Shown: piece after piece, positions 34,709-43,319 of the stretch
Numbering within the stretch: position 1 is the first letter of the stretch
Layout of the letters: the number at the start of each line of letters is the position of its first letter
DNA from: Mycobacterium nebraskense
GTDB taxonomy: Bacteria; Actinomycetota; Actinomycetes; Mycobacteriales; Mycobacteriaceae
NCBI RefSeq assembly: GCF_002102255.1
Contig: NZ_LQPH01000148.1
Span: 1 to 64,000, forward strand
Length of the DNA stretch: 64,000 nt
Direction: 5' to 3'
Program-made: the position numbers and the translations under genes
The notes under the pieces: generated by a model
What the model was told of the DNA's origin: nothing
The model's input: the letters and a program-made list of their open reading frames with translations, nothing else
The model's database searches: none

Positions 34709-35385
34709 CCGTCCTGGTCGTCACGGGCACGGGCACCGGGGTCGGCAAGACCGTCGTCACCGCGGCGCTGGCCTGTCACGCCCGGCAGGCCGGCATCGAC
34801 GTGGCGGTGTGCAAACCGGTCCAGACCGGTACCGACTCGGGTGACGACGACCTGGCCGAGGTCGCCCGGCTGTCCGGCGCGACCGAGCTGGCCGGGCTGG
34901 CCCGCTACCCCCAACCCTTGGCGCCGGCCGCCGCCGCCGAGCAGGGCGGCGCGGCGCTGCCCACCGGCGACCAGGTGCTGCGGCTCATCGTCGGCCTGGA
35001 CCGCCCGGGGCGGCTGACGCTGGTCGAAGGGGCCGGCGGGCTGCTCGTCGAGCTCGCCGACGCCGGCGTCACCCTGCGCGATCTGGCCGTCGAGCTGGGT
35101 GCCGCGGCGCTGGTCGCGGTCACCGCGGAACTGGGCACCCTCAACCACACCGCGCTCACCCTGGAATCGCTTGCCGCGCATAACGTTCCGTGCGCCGGGC
35201 TGGTCATCGGCAGCTGGCCGGCAAACCCCGGGCCGGTGGAGACGTCGAATCGCTCCGCCCTGGACCGGCTGGGTCCGGTACGGGCTGTGCTGCCGGCGGG
35301 GGCCGGATCGCTGGACGCCGCGCAATTCGCGGCGATCAGCGCGGCGGCGTTCGACCGCGACTGGGTAACCGCGCTGGTCCGCTGA
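34705..35385 (+). CDS. bioD: Dethiobiotin synthetase
   Basis: The 226-residue ATPase closes the ureido ring of dethiobiotin from diaminopelargonate, CO2 and ATP. The P-loop is GTGTGVGKT at residues 8-16; VCKPVQTGTDSGDDD contains the catalytic lysine and LVEGAGGLLVEL the metal-binding Glu. Length equals M. tuberculosis bioD (Rv1570, 226). Translation starts at TTG 34705, overlapping the bioF stop by four bases (TTGA). The next gene begins on the last base of its stop codon. Confidence 0.95.
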   Translation: MTVLVVTGTGTGVGKTVVTAALACHARQAGIDVAVCKPVQTGTDSGDDDLAEVARLSGATELAGLARYPQPLAPAAAAEQGGAALPTGDQVLRLIVGLDRPGRLTLVEGAGGLLVELADAGVTLRDLAVELGAAALVAVTAELGTLNHTALTLESLAAHNVPCAGLVIGSWPANPGPVETSNRSALDRLGPVRAVLPAGAGSLDAAQFAAISAAAFDRDWVTALVR

Positions 35386-35894
35386 TGGTGCATTCCATCG
35401 AGCTCTTCTTCGACCCCGACGCCGAGGCGACGATCCGTGGGCTCTGGGATGCGCTGGCCGCCGCCGGGATTCCCAGCCAGGCGCCGGCCGGGCGGCCGCA
35501 CGTCACGCTCGCGGTGGCCGACCGCATCACCGGGGAAGCCGACGCGGCGTTGCGGCCGCTGACCGAGCGGCTGCCGCTGGCCTGCACCGTCGGCGCGTCA
35601 TTGCTGCTCGGGCGGTCCAATGCGATCCTGGCCCGGCTCATCGTGCCAACGACGGGGTTGCTGGATTTCCACGCGGAGGTGCACCGGCTGTGCGGCGAGC
35701 ATCTGACCCCCGCGCCGGCCCCCACCAGCCTGCCCGGCCAGTGGACGCCGCATGTCACGCTGGCCCGCCACGTCGGGGGACCGGCGCTGAGCCGGGCGCT
35801 GCGCATCGCGGGGCGGCCCGCGGTCGTCGAGGGCGGCTTCGCCGGCCTGCGCCACTGGAACGGCGAGAAGAAGGTCGACTACCTGATCCGCTAG
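35385..35894 (+). CDS. 2H phosphoesterase (2'-5' RNA ligase-like) protein, Rv1571-like
   Basis: This 169-residue protein has the two HxT motifs of the 2H phosphoesterase superfamily: PHVTLAVA near residue 41 and PHVTLARH near 122, one from each half of the pseudo-symmetric fold. Such enzymes act on 2',3'-cyclic or other RNA-type phosphodiesters. Length equals M. tuberculosis Rv1571. ATG 35385 shares one base with the bioD stop, so it is the fourth gene of the bioAFD operon. Why a nucleotide phosphodiesterase is coupled to biotin genes is unknown. It ends four bases inside the convergent membrane operon. Confidence 0.87.
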   Translation: MVHSIELFFDPDAEATIRGLWDALAAAGIPSQAPAGRPHVTLAVADRITGEADAALRPLTERLPLACTVGASLLLGRSNAILARLIVPTTGLLDFHAEVHRLCGEHLTPAPAPTSLPGQWTPHVTLARHVGGPALSRALRIAGRPAVVEGGFAGLRHWNGEKKVDYLIR

Positions 35895-37255
35895 CCGCCG
35901 AACAGCAGGTACAAGCCGGTGAACGTGTAGCCGACCATGACCAGCATCATCGTCAGCTGGCCGGTGAGCTGGTGGCCGCTCGGCAGCAGCCGCAGCGCCT
36001 TGTCGTGGGCTGCGATCACCGCGAGGATGTGGCCGGTCACCACGCAGGTCACCTTGATCCCGGCCAGCACCGGCGGGTGGGTGGACAGCAGGTAGGCGAC
36101 CTGCTGGTGCGCCAGCCCCAGCAGGTTCCACCCGCGGCCGAACGGATCGGCCAGCGCGAACACGGCCTGCTGTCCGCGCTCGACGAGGTAGGTCAGGTAG
36201 TGGGCGAAGACGTAGCCCACCACGATCGGGATCAGGGAATGCGCCATCTGCCCGGGCAGGGCTCGGCGTTGCTCCCGATCCACGCCGCCCGTCGCACGCG
36301 CGGCGAGCGAAAAGGTCACGGCCACAATAGAAATGAAGACAATCAGCCCGAGGCTTCGCAGCAGCGACGACGACAGCGTCGGCGGCAGGCCGATGCCGCG
36401 GGAGAGCCCATCGGCGAAGCCGCGCCACGTTGGGGACGACGAGAAACTGTCGAACGCCGTGGATCCCAGCAGCACCGCGAGCAGCACGACCACGCCGGGC
36501 CGCACGGGCAGCGACGGCAAATGGTCGAGCGGGTTCCCGACGACGATCAGCCCGCTGGGCGGGTTGCGGCGGAACGGGGACAGGCGGGACACCGCCATGC
36601 TGTACACCCCGAACGGGTCGGCCCGGGCCAGCCAGCGCTGGCCACACAACCAGGCGCCCACCAGCATGGCCGCGGCATAGCCGCCCAGCCACGCCCGCAC
36701 CCACGGCAGCGAAGCCGGATTCGGGCTGGCCAATTCCATCCAGACGAACGCGAACAGACCCAGCGCGGCCGGGCGGTAGCCCCAGCGTTCGGGATAGGAC
36801 AGCCGCGCCCGGTGCAGGCGCTCGGGCGTGACGCGCCGCAGCAGCAGGTAGACCGTCCGCATCGGCGAGAGGACGCGCCAGACCGGCCCGACCACGAGCG
36901 ACACCGCCACCAACCCGACCCACAGCAGCACGTAGAACACGCCGAGCAGCGCATTGGTCTCCGACCGCGGGCCCCACACCCCGGCCGCCACTGCCCACGC
37001 CGCGAACACCAGCGCCAGCGCGGCGGCCGTCCACCGCGTCGCCCGGGCGTCGACCACGGCGGTCACCGCCGCCGGCAGCTGGCGGCCTGGCTTGAGCGGA
37101 TCAAACCGCGGCCGCCGCCACGCGAACGCGACCAGCGCGAAGGTGAAGGTCAGCGCCCACGCCGCGCCGACCATCGCGTACATGTACGGCACCGAAAGGT
37201 CGGCGGAACCACCGAGGCCATGCGCGAGCACCACGGTCGCGCCACCGGCGCTCAC
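35891..37255 (-). CDS. Polytopic membrane protein, last gene of a four-gene membrane operon
   Basis: The 454-residue protein has roughly ten to twelve hydrophobic helices. It opens with VVLAHGLGGSADLSVPYMYAMVGAAWALTFTFALVAF; the HG-x-G-x-x-DL-VP start recalls a bacterial membrane family sometimes labelled fenitrothion hydrolase subunit, which I offer only as a weak resemblance. Other notable segments are PFGVYSMAVSRLSPFRRN, the HSLIPIVVGYVFAHYLTYLVERGQQAVFALADPFGRGW block with two spaced His, and HILAVIAAHDKALRLLP. The GTG start overlaps the lipoprotein stop by four bases (GTGA), so it is translated with it. Function unknown; a metal or electron-transfer role is inferred from the cupredoxin-like partner. 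Confidence 0.75.
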   Translation of the reverse strand: MSAGGATVVLAHGLGGSADLSVPYMYAMVGAAWALTFTFALVAFAWRRPRFDPLKPGRQLPAAVTAVVDARATRWTAAALALVFAAWAVAAGVWGPRSETNALLGVFYVLLWVGLVAVSLVVGPVWRVLSPMRTVYLLLRRVTPERLHRARLSYPERWGYRPAALGLFAFVWMELASPNPASLPWVRAWLGGYAAAMLVGAWLCGQRWLARADPFGVYSMAVSRLSPFRRNPPSGLIVVGNPLDHLPSLPVRPGVVVLLAVLLGSTAFDSFSSSPTWRGFADGLSRGIGLPPTLSSSLLRSLGLIVFISIVAVTFSLAARATGGVDREQRRALPGQMAHSLIPIVVGYVFAHYLTYLVERGQQAVFALADPFGRGWNLLGLAHQQVAYLLSTHPPVLAGIKVTCVVTGHILAVIAAHDKALRLLPSGHQLTGQLTMMLVMVGYTFTGLYLLFGG

Positions 37256-37623
37256 GGTTGGACTTGGACGGTCGCGATCGTGCGATCCAGGTGGTGCAGC
37301 TCCACCTCGACGTTGCCGGGGACGTCGACGCTGAACTGGAACGTCTGGTCGGGGGCGGCGGCCACCTGGAACTTGTGGTCGGGCGTCGAGTGCACGTGCA
37401 GCTCATCGGTTACGTCACTGCTCACCTTGAGCGTGATCGGCTGGTGCACCCTGGCCTGCACGGCGGCGTTGGTCGGGCTGACCTGCCCGTGGGCGATGGT
37501 GACATCGACGACCGGGCCGGCGCCGCCGGAGGGGCCCTGGGACTGCGTGGACGAGCCGCAGGCGATCAGGCCCCACGCCAGCGCCGCCACCCACGCCGTA
37601 GCCAGGGTGCGACGAATCGTCAT
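37252..37623 (-). CDS. Cupredoxin-like lipoprotein
   Basis: This 123-residue precursor has a lipobox LIAC with the lipidated Cys22 after a short signal peptide, so it should be anchored outside the plasma membrane. The mature domain (VVDVTIAHGQVSPTNAAVQARVHQPITLKVSSDVTDELHVHSTPDHKFQV and PGNVEVELHHLDRTIATVQV) follows the beta-sandwich pattern of cupredoxins. It lacks the Cys of type 1 blue-copper sites but has several His (HVHSTPDH, ELHH), so copper binding is possible but not shown. It starts three bases after the 618-residue protein and overlaps the 454-residue protein, marking one operon. Confidence 0.78.
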   Translation of the reverse strand: MTIRRTLATAWVAALAWGLIACGSSTQSQGPSGGAGPVVDVTIAHGQVSPTNAAVQARVHQPITLKVSSDVTDELHVHSTPDHKFQVAAAPDQTFQFSVDVPGNVEVELHHLDRTIATVQVQP

Positions 37624-37626
37624 CGG

Positions 37627-39483
37627 TTACGCCGCCCTGGGCGTCCCGGGCACGGTGTGCTTTTCTTCCTCCGGCCGCTTGGGGACGCTTTCGGCGTTGT
37701 TGATCCGGCCCGCGCCCCACGTCAGCCCGGCGATCACCATCAGCGTCAGGATCAGCACCACGATCGAGCCGGAGGTGAACAACCAGGCGGGCGCGTTCTG
37801 GTCGCGCTCGCGCTGCAGGATCGTGACCTCTTGGACGAACGGCCGCGTGCTCGACGCAAGCGCGGGAACCTCGGCCGCCGGGATGGCGTCGTCGGCCGGC
37901 TCGTAGATGGGCACCGCCGTCATCGTGTAGCCGTCCTGCACCCGCAGCAGCGACTTCCAGGATCCCCACACCGGGATCGGTTGGGTGGACCGGTAGTGAC
38001 CCGGGCCCACCTTGTCGAGCCGGTCGATCACCAGGCCGCGATGGTTCTCCATCCGCCCCTGCCAGGACAGGATGGTGACCCAGTCCGGGTGGTCGCTGAC
38101 CATCGTGGGCGGTGAGATCATCACGTCGGCCGACACCATGCGCTGCCCGGCAGGGCTGGGCAACTCGGTCAGCGCGATCGTGGCGGTGTCTTGTCGCGGC
38201 ACGACGATATGCAGGCCGTTGGCCACTGCCCCGCCGATCACCAACACGGCCGCCGCCACCACCGAGATGCCGACACCACGGCCCGGGAGCCGCTGGCTGG
38301 TGAGCACCATGCCGAAGAGCGCCCCGCAGGTCCCGGTCAGCACGGCCACCGGCACCGCCATCGCCAGCGCCTCGCCCCACATGCTCGCCGGCCACGGGTA
38401 GTGGTACACCGAGCCGATCCATAGCGACTCCAGCCAGAGCCCGACGGTCCCGACGGCGAGGCCGGAGACGGCGCCGAAGACGACGGGGCGCTTGAGCAGC
38501 GGGGTCAGCGCGACCAGCTCGACCACCAGTGCCGGACCGAGGTACAGGGGGAACCAGTTGATGGGTGCCTCCAGGATGGGGCCGACGAGCAGCGCGACCC
38601 CACCCCGCAGCGCGATGGCGAACAACGCCCCGATGATCGCGGCTCCGCGACCCATGGCGATGCGGGCGGCGACCGCGGCCAGCGCGGAGGCCGCGGCGAT
38701 CATCATCGGCTGCAGCACCAGCCGGAACTGCTCGACGCCGAAGTCGTACTCGATCTGGTAGACCGACAGGCCGATGAACATCCCGCCGAAGGACAGGTAG
38801 CGCAGGAACGTGATGAAGGCGCCGTGTGCCGCCGCTGTGTCCTGTTCCAACGCCTGCTGCGACTCGCCTTCGTGCTCCAGCATCAGCACCGCGAACAGGG
38901 AGAAGCAGGCGCCGCCGATCATCATCAAATGGGTTGGGCCCCAAAGCGTTACGTCTTGTCCGAAGATCCGGTGCCAGATGTCGTCGAGCGGGAACCCGAT
39001 CATGGCGTACAACCCGCAGCCGGCCATCAGCACACCGCCGACCGGTGCGTACCAGTTACGCGTGATCCGCACCGCCGCCGGGCCGGGTTTGCCGAACGGC
39101 AGCACGACCGACACCATGCCCCCGAGGAACACCCCGAACAGGCCGATGATGATGAAGTAGTGCGCCGGGTTGGCCAACGGGCCGGGGTCGCGGCCGTTGC
39201 CGATGTGCCAGCTGACGTCCCAGATGAACCCGAACAGCGCGCAGATGATCGACGTGGTGAAGATCAGGACCGGCAGGGCCACCCAGCTGGGCCGGTGGAA
39301 CTTCTCGCCCAGCTTGTCGGCGACCCGGGTCAACCACTCGATGCGGTGAGTACGGTGCGCGTGGCCGATCCACAGCAGCACCACCGATATCACCACCGCG
39401 GCGACCGAAAGCCCGATCACCTGGTCCAGCCCGGCGCCGCGCGCCGGCGCGTCGGCAAGGAATGTCAGTTCCGTCGAGTACAT
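37627..39483 (-). CDS. Large polytopic membrane protein with intramembrane His/Asp residues
   Basis: The 618-residue protein has about twelve helices, then an extracytoplasmic domain from about residue 435 to 575 (TIALTELPSPAGQRMVSADVMISPP to VPIYEPADD), and a last helix near 588-608. Striking polar residues sit in or beside helices: Asp89 and His93 (IWDVSWHI), His108 (NPAHYF), Asp167, Asp168 and His171 (FPLDDIWHRIFG), His185 (LWGPTHLMMIGG). This resembles a metal- or haem-type site. I cannot name the family. ATG 39483 follows GGGAGG; an upstream in-frame start is less likely. The cupredoxin-like lipoprotein follows after three bases. Confidence 0.75.
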   Translation of the reverse strand: MYSTELTFLADAPARGAGLDQVIGLSVAAVVISVVLLWIGHAHRTHRIEWLTRVADKLGEKFHRPSWVALPVLIFTTSIICALFGFIWDVSWHIGNGRDPGPLANPAHYFIIIGLFGVFLGGMVSVVLPFGKPGPAAVRITRNWYAPVGGVLMAGCGLYAMIGFPLDDIWHRIFGQDVTLWGPTHLMMIGGACFSLFAVLMLEHEGESQQALEQDTAAAHGAFITFLRYLSFGGMFIGLSVYQIEYDFGVEQFRLVLQPMMIAAASALAAVAARIAMGRGAAIIGALFAIALRGGVALLVGPILEAPINWFPLYLGPALVVELVALTPLLKRPVVFGAVSGLAVGTVGLWLESLWIGSVYHYPWPASMWGEALAMAVPVAVLTGTCGALFGMVLTSQRLPGRGVGISVVAAAVLVIGGAVANGLHIVVPRQDTATIALTELPSPAGQRMVSADVMISPPTMVSDHPDWVTILSWQGRMENHRGLVIDRLDKVGPGHYRSTQPIPVWGSWKSLLRVQDGYTMTAVPIYEPADDAIPAAEVPALASSTRPFVQEVTILQRERDQNAPAWLFTSGSIVVLILTLMVIAGLTWGAGRINNAESVPKRPEEEKHTVPGTPRAA

Positions 39484-39571
39484 CGTCAAAACCTCCCAGT
39501 ACCGCCGTCCCACCCCGCGAGCTGTGATCCAGCTCGCAGGAAGCGGAATGCCCAAATCGAAGGCCGGTCAA

Positions 39572-39742
39572 TCACTGATCTTCGTTGTCGCGCTGGCCGG
39601 CGTCCTCCGGATCGCCGGCGGAGCGGCGGTCCTTAAGCGCGACGTAGAGGATCACGCCGACGACGATGATCGCCGGCAAGAACGCCGGAATCGCAAGCAG
39701 GATCATGTGGTGGGCCACATATGCGACGTGCGGATCGGTCAT
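39572..39742 (-). CDS. 56-residue single-helix membrane protein, first gene of the membrane operon
   Basis: ATG 39742 opens a 56-residue frame, MTDPHVAYVAHHMILLAIPAF and onward, with one hydrophobic helix at about residues 13-36 and a charged tail (LKDRRSAGDPEDAGQRDNEDQ) predicted in the cytoplasm. Two His at 11-12 precede the helix. It lies 88 bases upstream of the 618-residue gene on the same strand and is divergent from bioB. Codon choice and topology look real, and the length is typical of small subunits of membrane complexes. I recognise no family. The ribosome binding site is weak, which lowers certainty. Confidence 0.62.
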   Translation of the reverse strand: MTDPHVAYVAHHMILLAIPAFLPAIIVVGVILYVALKDRRSAGDPEDAGQRDNEDQ

Positions 39743-39873
39743 GGTGGTGAGATACCCCGGCGGATGGCATGTACTGCGGCCGTTACCCTACTTTGAACAC
39801 TTTTATTCGCAGCTGCCACGACCGTGGGGCAGGAGGCCGCGTGCGCGGCCACCGATGATGCAGGGGAGTACTG

Positions 39874-40908
39874 GTGACTCAAGCGGCAACCCGACCGGCG
39901 ACCGGGGCCAACGACGCAGACATCTTGGCGGTCGCCCGCGAACAGGTGCTCGAGCGCGGCGAGGGACTGGGCCGGGAGCGGGTTCTGCAGGTGCTGGAAC
40001 TGCCCGACGACCGGCTCGACGACCTGCTGGCCCTGGCCCACGAGGTGCGGATGCGCTGGTGCGGACCCGAGGTCGAGGTCGAGGGCATCATCAGCCTGAA
40101 AACCGGCGGCTGCCCGGAGGATTGCCATTTCTGCTCGCAGTCGGGCTTGTTCGCCTCGCCGGTGCGCAGCGCCCGGCTGGACATTCCCAGCCTGGTCGAG
40201 GCCGCCAAACAGACCGCCAAGTCGGGTGCCACCGAGTTTTGCATCGTGGCCGCGGTGCGTGGGCCCGACGAGCGGTTGATGACCCAGGTCGCGGCCGGCA
40301 TCGAGGCGATCCGCAACGAGGTCGAGATCAACATCGCCTGCTCGCTGGGGATGTTGACGGCCGAGCAGGTCGAGCAGCTCTCTGAGATGGGTGTGCACCG
40401 CTACAACCACAACCTCGAGACCGCCCGCTCGTTCTTCACCAACGTCGTGACCACCCACACCTGGGAAGAGCGCTGGCAGACCCTGTCGATGGTGCGCGAC
40501 GCCGGCATGGAGGTGTGCTGCGGCGGCATCCTCGGCATGGGCGAGACCCTCGAGCAGCGCGCGGAGTTCGCCGCCGAGCTGGCCGAGCTGGGGCCCGACG
40601 AGGTGCCGTTGAACTTCCTCAACCCGCGGCCCGGCACGCCGTTCGGCGACCTGGAGGTGCTGCCGGTGGCCGAGGCGCTGAAGTCGGTGGCCGCATTCCG
40701 CCTGGCCTTGCCGCGCGCGATGCTGCGGTTCGCCGGGGGCCGCGAGATCACCCTGGGCGACCTGGGCGCCAAGAAGGGCATCCTGGGCGGCATCAACGCC
40801 GTGATCGTCGGGAACTACCTGACCACGCTCGGCCGCCCGGCCGAAGCCGATCTCGAACTGCTCGACGACCTGCAGATGCCGATCAAGGCGCTCAACGCCA
40901 CCCTGTAA
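39874..40908 (+). CDS. bioB: Biotin synthase
   Basis: This 344-residue radical-SAM enzyme inserts sulfur into dethiobiotin. Cys80, Cys84 and Cys87 (CPEDCHFC) bind the SAM-cleaving 4Fe-4S cluster; the second, sulfur-donating cluster is served by Cys in the barrel strands (FCIVAAVRGPDE, NIACSLGML, VCCGGILGMGE). Length fits M. tuberculosis bioB (Rv1589, 349). GTG 39874 follows GGGGAG at 39863-39868. A TTACCCT box near 39784 is a possible -10, giving a leader of about 80 bases. The auxiliary protein gene follows 14 bases later. Confidence 0.96.
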   Translation: MTQAATRPATGANDADILAVAREQVLERGEGLGRERVLQVLELPDDRLDDLLALAHEVRMRWCGPEVEVEGIISLKTGGCPEDCHFCSQSGLFASPVRSARLDIPSLVEAAKQTAKSGATEFCIVAAVRGPDERLMTQVAAGIEAIRNEVEINIACSLGMLTAEQVEQLSEMGVHRYNHNLETARSFFTNVVTTHTWEERWQTLSMVRDAGMEVCCGGILGMGETLEQRAEFAAELAELGPDEVPLNFLNPRPGTPFGDLEVLPVAEALKSVAAFRLALPRAMLRFAGGREITLGDLGAKKGILGGINAVIVGNYLTTLGRPAEADLELLDDLQMPIKALNATL

Positions 40909-40922
40909 GAAACTTGGAGACT

Positions 40923-41150
40923 GTGGTTCGGGATCTGGGCGCTCCGGTCAGCGCCGGCGTCTACAACGTCTACACCGGGGAATTGGGAGGCACCGCAGTG
41001 CCGACAGCGGCGCAGTTGGGGCTGGAGCCGCCCCGGTTCTGCGCGGAATGCGGACGCCGGATGGTGGTGCAGGTTCGCCCCGACGGCTGGCGGGCCCAAT
41101 GCTCGCGGCACGGTCAGGTCGACTCCGTCGACCTGGAGGCCCAGCGGTGA
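40923..41150 (+). CDS. bsaP: Biotin synthase auxiliary protein (Rv1590-like)
   Basis: The roughly 75-residue protein contains YNVYTGEL near its start and a cysteine-rich end, PPRFCAECGRRMVVQVRPDGWRAQCSRHG, with CxxC plus a further Cys and His that could hold a metal or Fe-S cluster. The gene directly after bioB in mycobacteria (Rv1590) has been reported as BsaP, needed for biotin synthase activity, and this matches in position and motifs. The start is uncertain: GTG 40923 keeps the YNVYTG segment, whereas GTG 40998 has a better GGGAGG site but would remove it. The stop overlaps the next start (GTGA). Confidence 0.8.
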   Translation: MVRDLGAPVSAGVYNVYTGELGGTAVPTAAQLGLEPPRFCAECGRRMVVQVRPDGWRAQCSRHGQVDSVDLEAQR

Positions 41151-41797
41151 CCGAGCACGTGCAAACCCCACCGCCCGCAACGCGCAAGTGGCGGGCACGC
41201 GCCATGGCCATCGCGGGGCTGGGGTCGGCGCTGGCCGGTGTGTTGATCGGTGGGCTGTGGGCGTGGATCGCCCCGCCGATCCACGCCGTGGTGGCGCTCA
41301 CGCGGGCGGGTGAACGGGTCCACGACTACCTGGGCAACGAGTCGGATCACTTCTTCGACGCGCCATGCCTGATGTTGGGCCTGCTGACCGTGGTGGCGGT
41401 GGTGGCGCCGGTGCTGGCGTGGCAGTGGCGCGAGCACCGCGGGCCCGGGATGGTCGTCGCGCTGTCGACCGGCATGCTGACCCTCGCCGCCGCCGCGACG
41501 GCGACCGGGGCGGCGCTGGTCCGAATCAGCTACGGCGCGTTGAACTTCGACGCGGTGCCGCTGTCCAAGGGCCCGTCGGTGGCGTACGTCATCCAGGCGC
41601 CCCCGGTGTTCTTCGCGGCCAATCCGCTGCAGGTGGCGATGACCCTGCTGTGGCCCGCGGCTATCGCCGCGCTGGTTTATGCGGTGCTTGCGGCCGCCGA
41701 CGCCCGCGACGACCTCGGCGCCCTCCCGCCAGGCGACCGGTCTTCCGATTCGCTGCCGGTGGGAGCCGGGGGTGCCACGGAAGCCGCCGTGTCATAG
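41147..41797 (+). CDS. DUF2567-type membrane protein (Rv1591-like)
   Basis: This 216-residue protein has four predicted helices at about 17-42, 75-95, 103-125 and 160-182, with an extracytoplasmic loop after the first (PPIHAVVALTRAGERVHDYLGNESDHFFDAP). Length and synteny match M. tuberculosis Rv1591 (221 residues). Its GTG start overlaps the bsaP stop by four bases, so it is translated with the biotin synthase genes, but no biotin-related function can be read from it. The 3' end overlaps the convergent lipase gene by six bases. Confidence 0.85.
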   Translation: MTEHVQTPPPATRKWRARAMAIAGLGSALAGVLIGGLWAWIAPPIHAVVALTRAGERVHDYLGNESDHFFDAPCLMLGLLTVVAVVAPVLAWQWREHRGPGMVVALSTGMLTLAAAATATGAALVRISYGALNFDAVPLSKGPSVAYVIQAPPVFFAANPLQVAMTLLWPAAIAALVYAVLAAADARDDLGALPPGDRSSDSLPVGAGGATEAAVS

Positions 41798-43132
41798 CGG
41801 ACGGCGGTGAATCCTCCGGCCGAAGATGACCTTGGCCGCGATCTTGCCCAGCCGGGCCATCCCGACGTATGTCATCGGATGAAACATCGTCGGCCAGGTG
41901 GTCCGGATCAGGTGCTCGGTCAGCGGCCGGCGGTCGAACCGGTCCGTGAGCCAGCGCAACGTCATCGGAGCGGACAGCGGGTGTAGCAGCATGTGCTCGT
42001 TGAACGCGTCGCGGTGATAGGTCACCTTGGCGCCGCCGGCCGAATAGGCGTCGGCGAGCACGTCGATGTCTTTGACGTCGATGAGGTAGTCGTGCACGGC
42101 CTGCACGATCAGCACCGGCGGCGTCGGCACGGCCACGCCCAGCTTGATGTTCTCGAAGACGTGCGTGACCTCGGGCGTCGACAGGATGCTCTCGAGCGGC
42201 TCGTCGAGGTAGTCGCCCATGTTCTTGCCGGCCATCCGGACGACCGCCTCCACGGTGGTCATCTTCTCCAGCGACTCGAGCAGGGCGCGCCCCTCCTCGT
42301 TGCTGTGTTCTTTGATCACCCTGTCCAGCTCGGGGTAGATGTGGGCGAGCGCGGCCACGACCAGCGCGGGCAGACCCGAAAGGAAACTGCCGTTGAGCCT
42401 GCGGAAGGTATTGCCCAGGTCCCCGACGGGTGATCCCAGCACCGCCCCGACGATGTCCAGTTCGGGCGCGTACTCGGCGCACACTTCGGCCGCCCAGGCA
42501 CTGGCCAGCCCGCCACCGGAGTACCCCCACAGCCCGATCGGCGCCGACGGGGAGAGTCCGAGGCGTTCCGAACCCAGGGCGGCCCGGATGCCGTCCAAGA
42601 CGCGATAGCCGGGTTCGTACGGCGCGCCCCACAGCCCCTGGAGCCCCTCGTGGTCGGGCACCGAGACGGCCCAGCCCTCGGCGACGGCGGCAGTGATCAG
42701 CAAGAGTTCGAGCTGGCCGATCGCCCCGAGGGCCTTCGCCCGGCGCCGCAGCGCGTAGGACGGGAAGCAACGGGACGACACGGCGTCGATCGCGCACTGG
42801 TAGGACAGCAGCGGGCAGGGACGTTCTGGAGCCAGCTCGGCCGGGACGATCATCGTGGTCGCCGACGCCTCGGGCTCGCCGTTCATGTCCATCGTCCGGT
42901 AGAGCAGCTGGACGGCCTTGACGGGCTGGGGGATCAGACCCAGAAAGGCCAGCTCGACGTCGCGCGAGCGCAGCACCGTGCCCGGCTCGGCGTGTTGAAA
43001 ACCCAGTGGCGGCTGGTAGAACGGGTCGTCCGAGGGCAGCAGCGGACGTACTTTGCGCTGCAGTTCCTCGTGCGGTGGCCGGGCGATCCACTCCGCGCCA
43101 CGTGTGCCTGCCAGATTGCCGAGCTCAGCCAT
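41792..43132 (-). CDS. Secretory-lipase-family alpha/beta hydrolase (Rv1592c-like)
   Basis: The 446-residue protein equals M. tuberculosis Rv1592c in length. The nucleophile elbow is GLWGYSGGGLASAW near residue 200 (Ser in GYSGG); the acid and His are likely in VLIVQAVHDYLIDVKDID and RDAFNEHMLLHPL of the last third. The family (LIP, secretory lipase) contains triacylglycerol lipases and esterases. No clear signal peptide is visible with ATG 43132, chosen for the length match and the AAGGGAG site. In M. tuberculosis the homologue is among lipid-induced genes, as I recall. Substrate unknown. Confidence 0.88.
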   Translation of the reverse strand: MAELGNLAGTRGAEWIARPPHEELQRKVRPLLPSDDPFYQPPLGFQHAEPGTVLRSRDVELAFLGLIPQPVKAVQLLYRTMDMNGEPEASATTMIVPAELAPERPCPLLSYQCAIDAVSSRCFPSYALRRRAKALGAIGQLELLLITAAVAEGWAVSVPDHEGLQGLWGAPYEPGYRVLDGIRAALGSERLGLSPSAPIGLWGYSGGGLASAWAAEVCAEYAPELDIVGAVLGSPVGDLGNTFRRLNGSFLSGLPALVVAALAHIYPELDRVIKEHSNEEGRALLESLEKMTTVEAVVRMAGKNMGDYLDEPLESILSTPEVTHVFENIKLGVAVPTPPVLIVQAVHDYLIDVKDIDVLADAYSAGGAKVTYHRDAFNEHMLLHPLSAPMTLRWLTDRFDRRPLTEHLIRTTWPTMFHPMTYVGMARLGKIAAKVIFGRRIHRRPL

Positions 43133-43319
43133 TGGGCTCCCTTCTAGGCCACCCGGCATTGTCGCTTACTAACGACAGGTAACCAAAACGTAATCGCCGC
43201 ACTGTGAGCGACTTCTTGCCGGCGCACGCGGACTCAGACGCGCCACGGGTCAACCAATTTACGGGTGCGTCACCCGAAGACGCTTTCCGCAAGCTTAGTA
43301 GGACGACATCCGGCGGCGG

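Noticed and set aside
35895..39873. Prophage or attachment-site remnants at the place where phiRv1 sits in M. tuberculosis
   Set aside because: No integrase, phage structural gene or REP-type repeat is present; the interval is filled by an intact membrane-protein operon.
43133..43319. A small gene or RNA between the lipase and nrtR
   Set aside because: No frame with a start and ribosome binding site, and only five-base inverted repeats.
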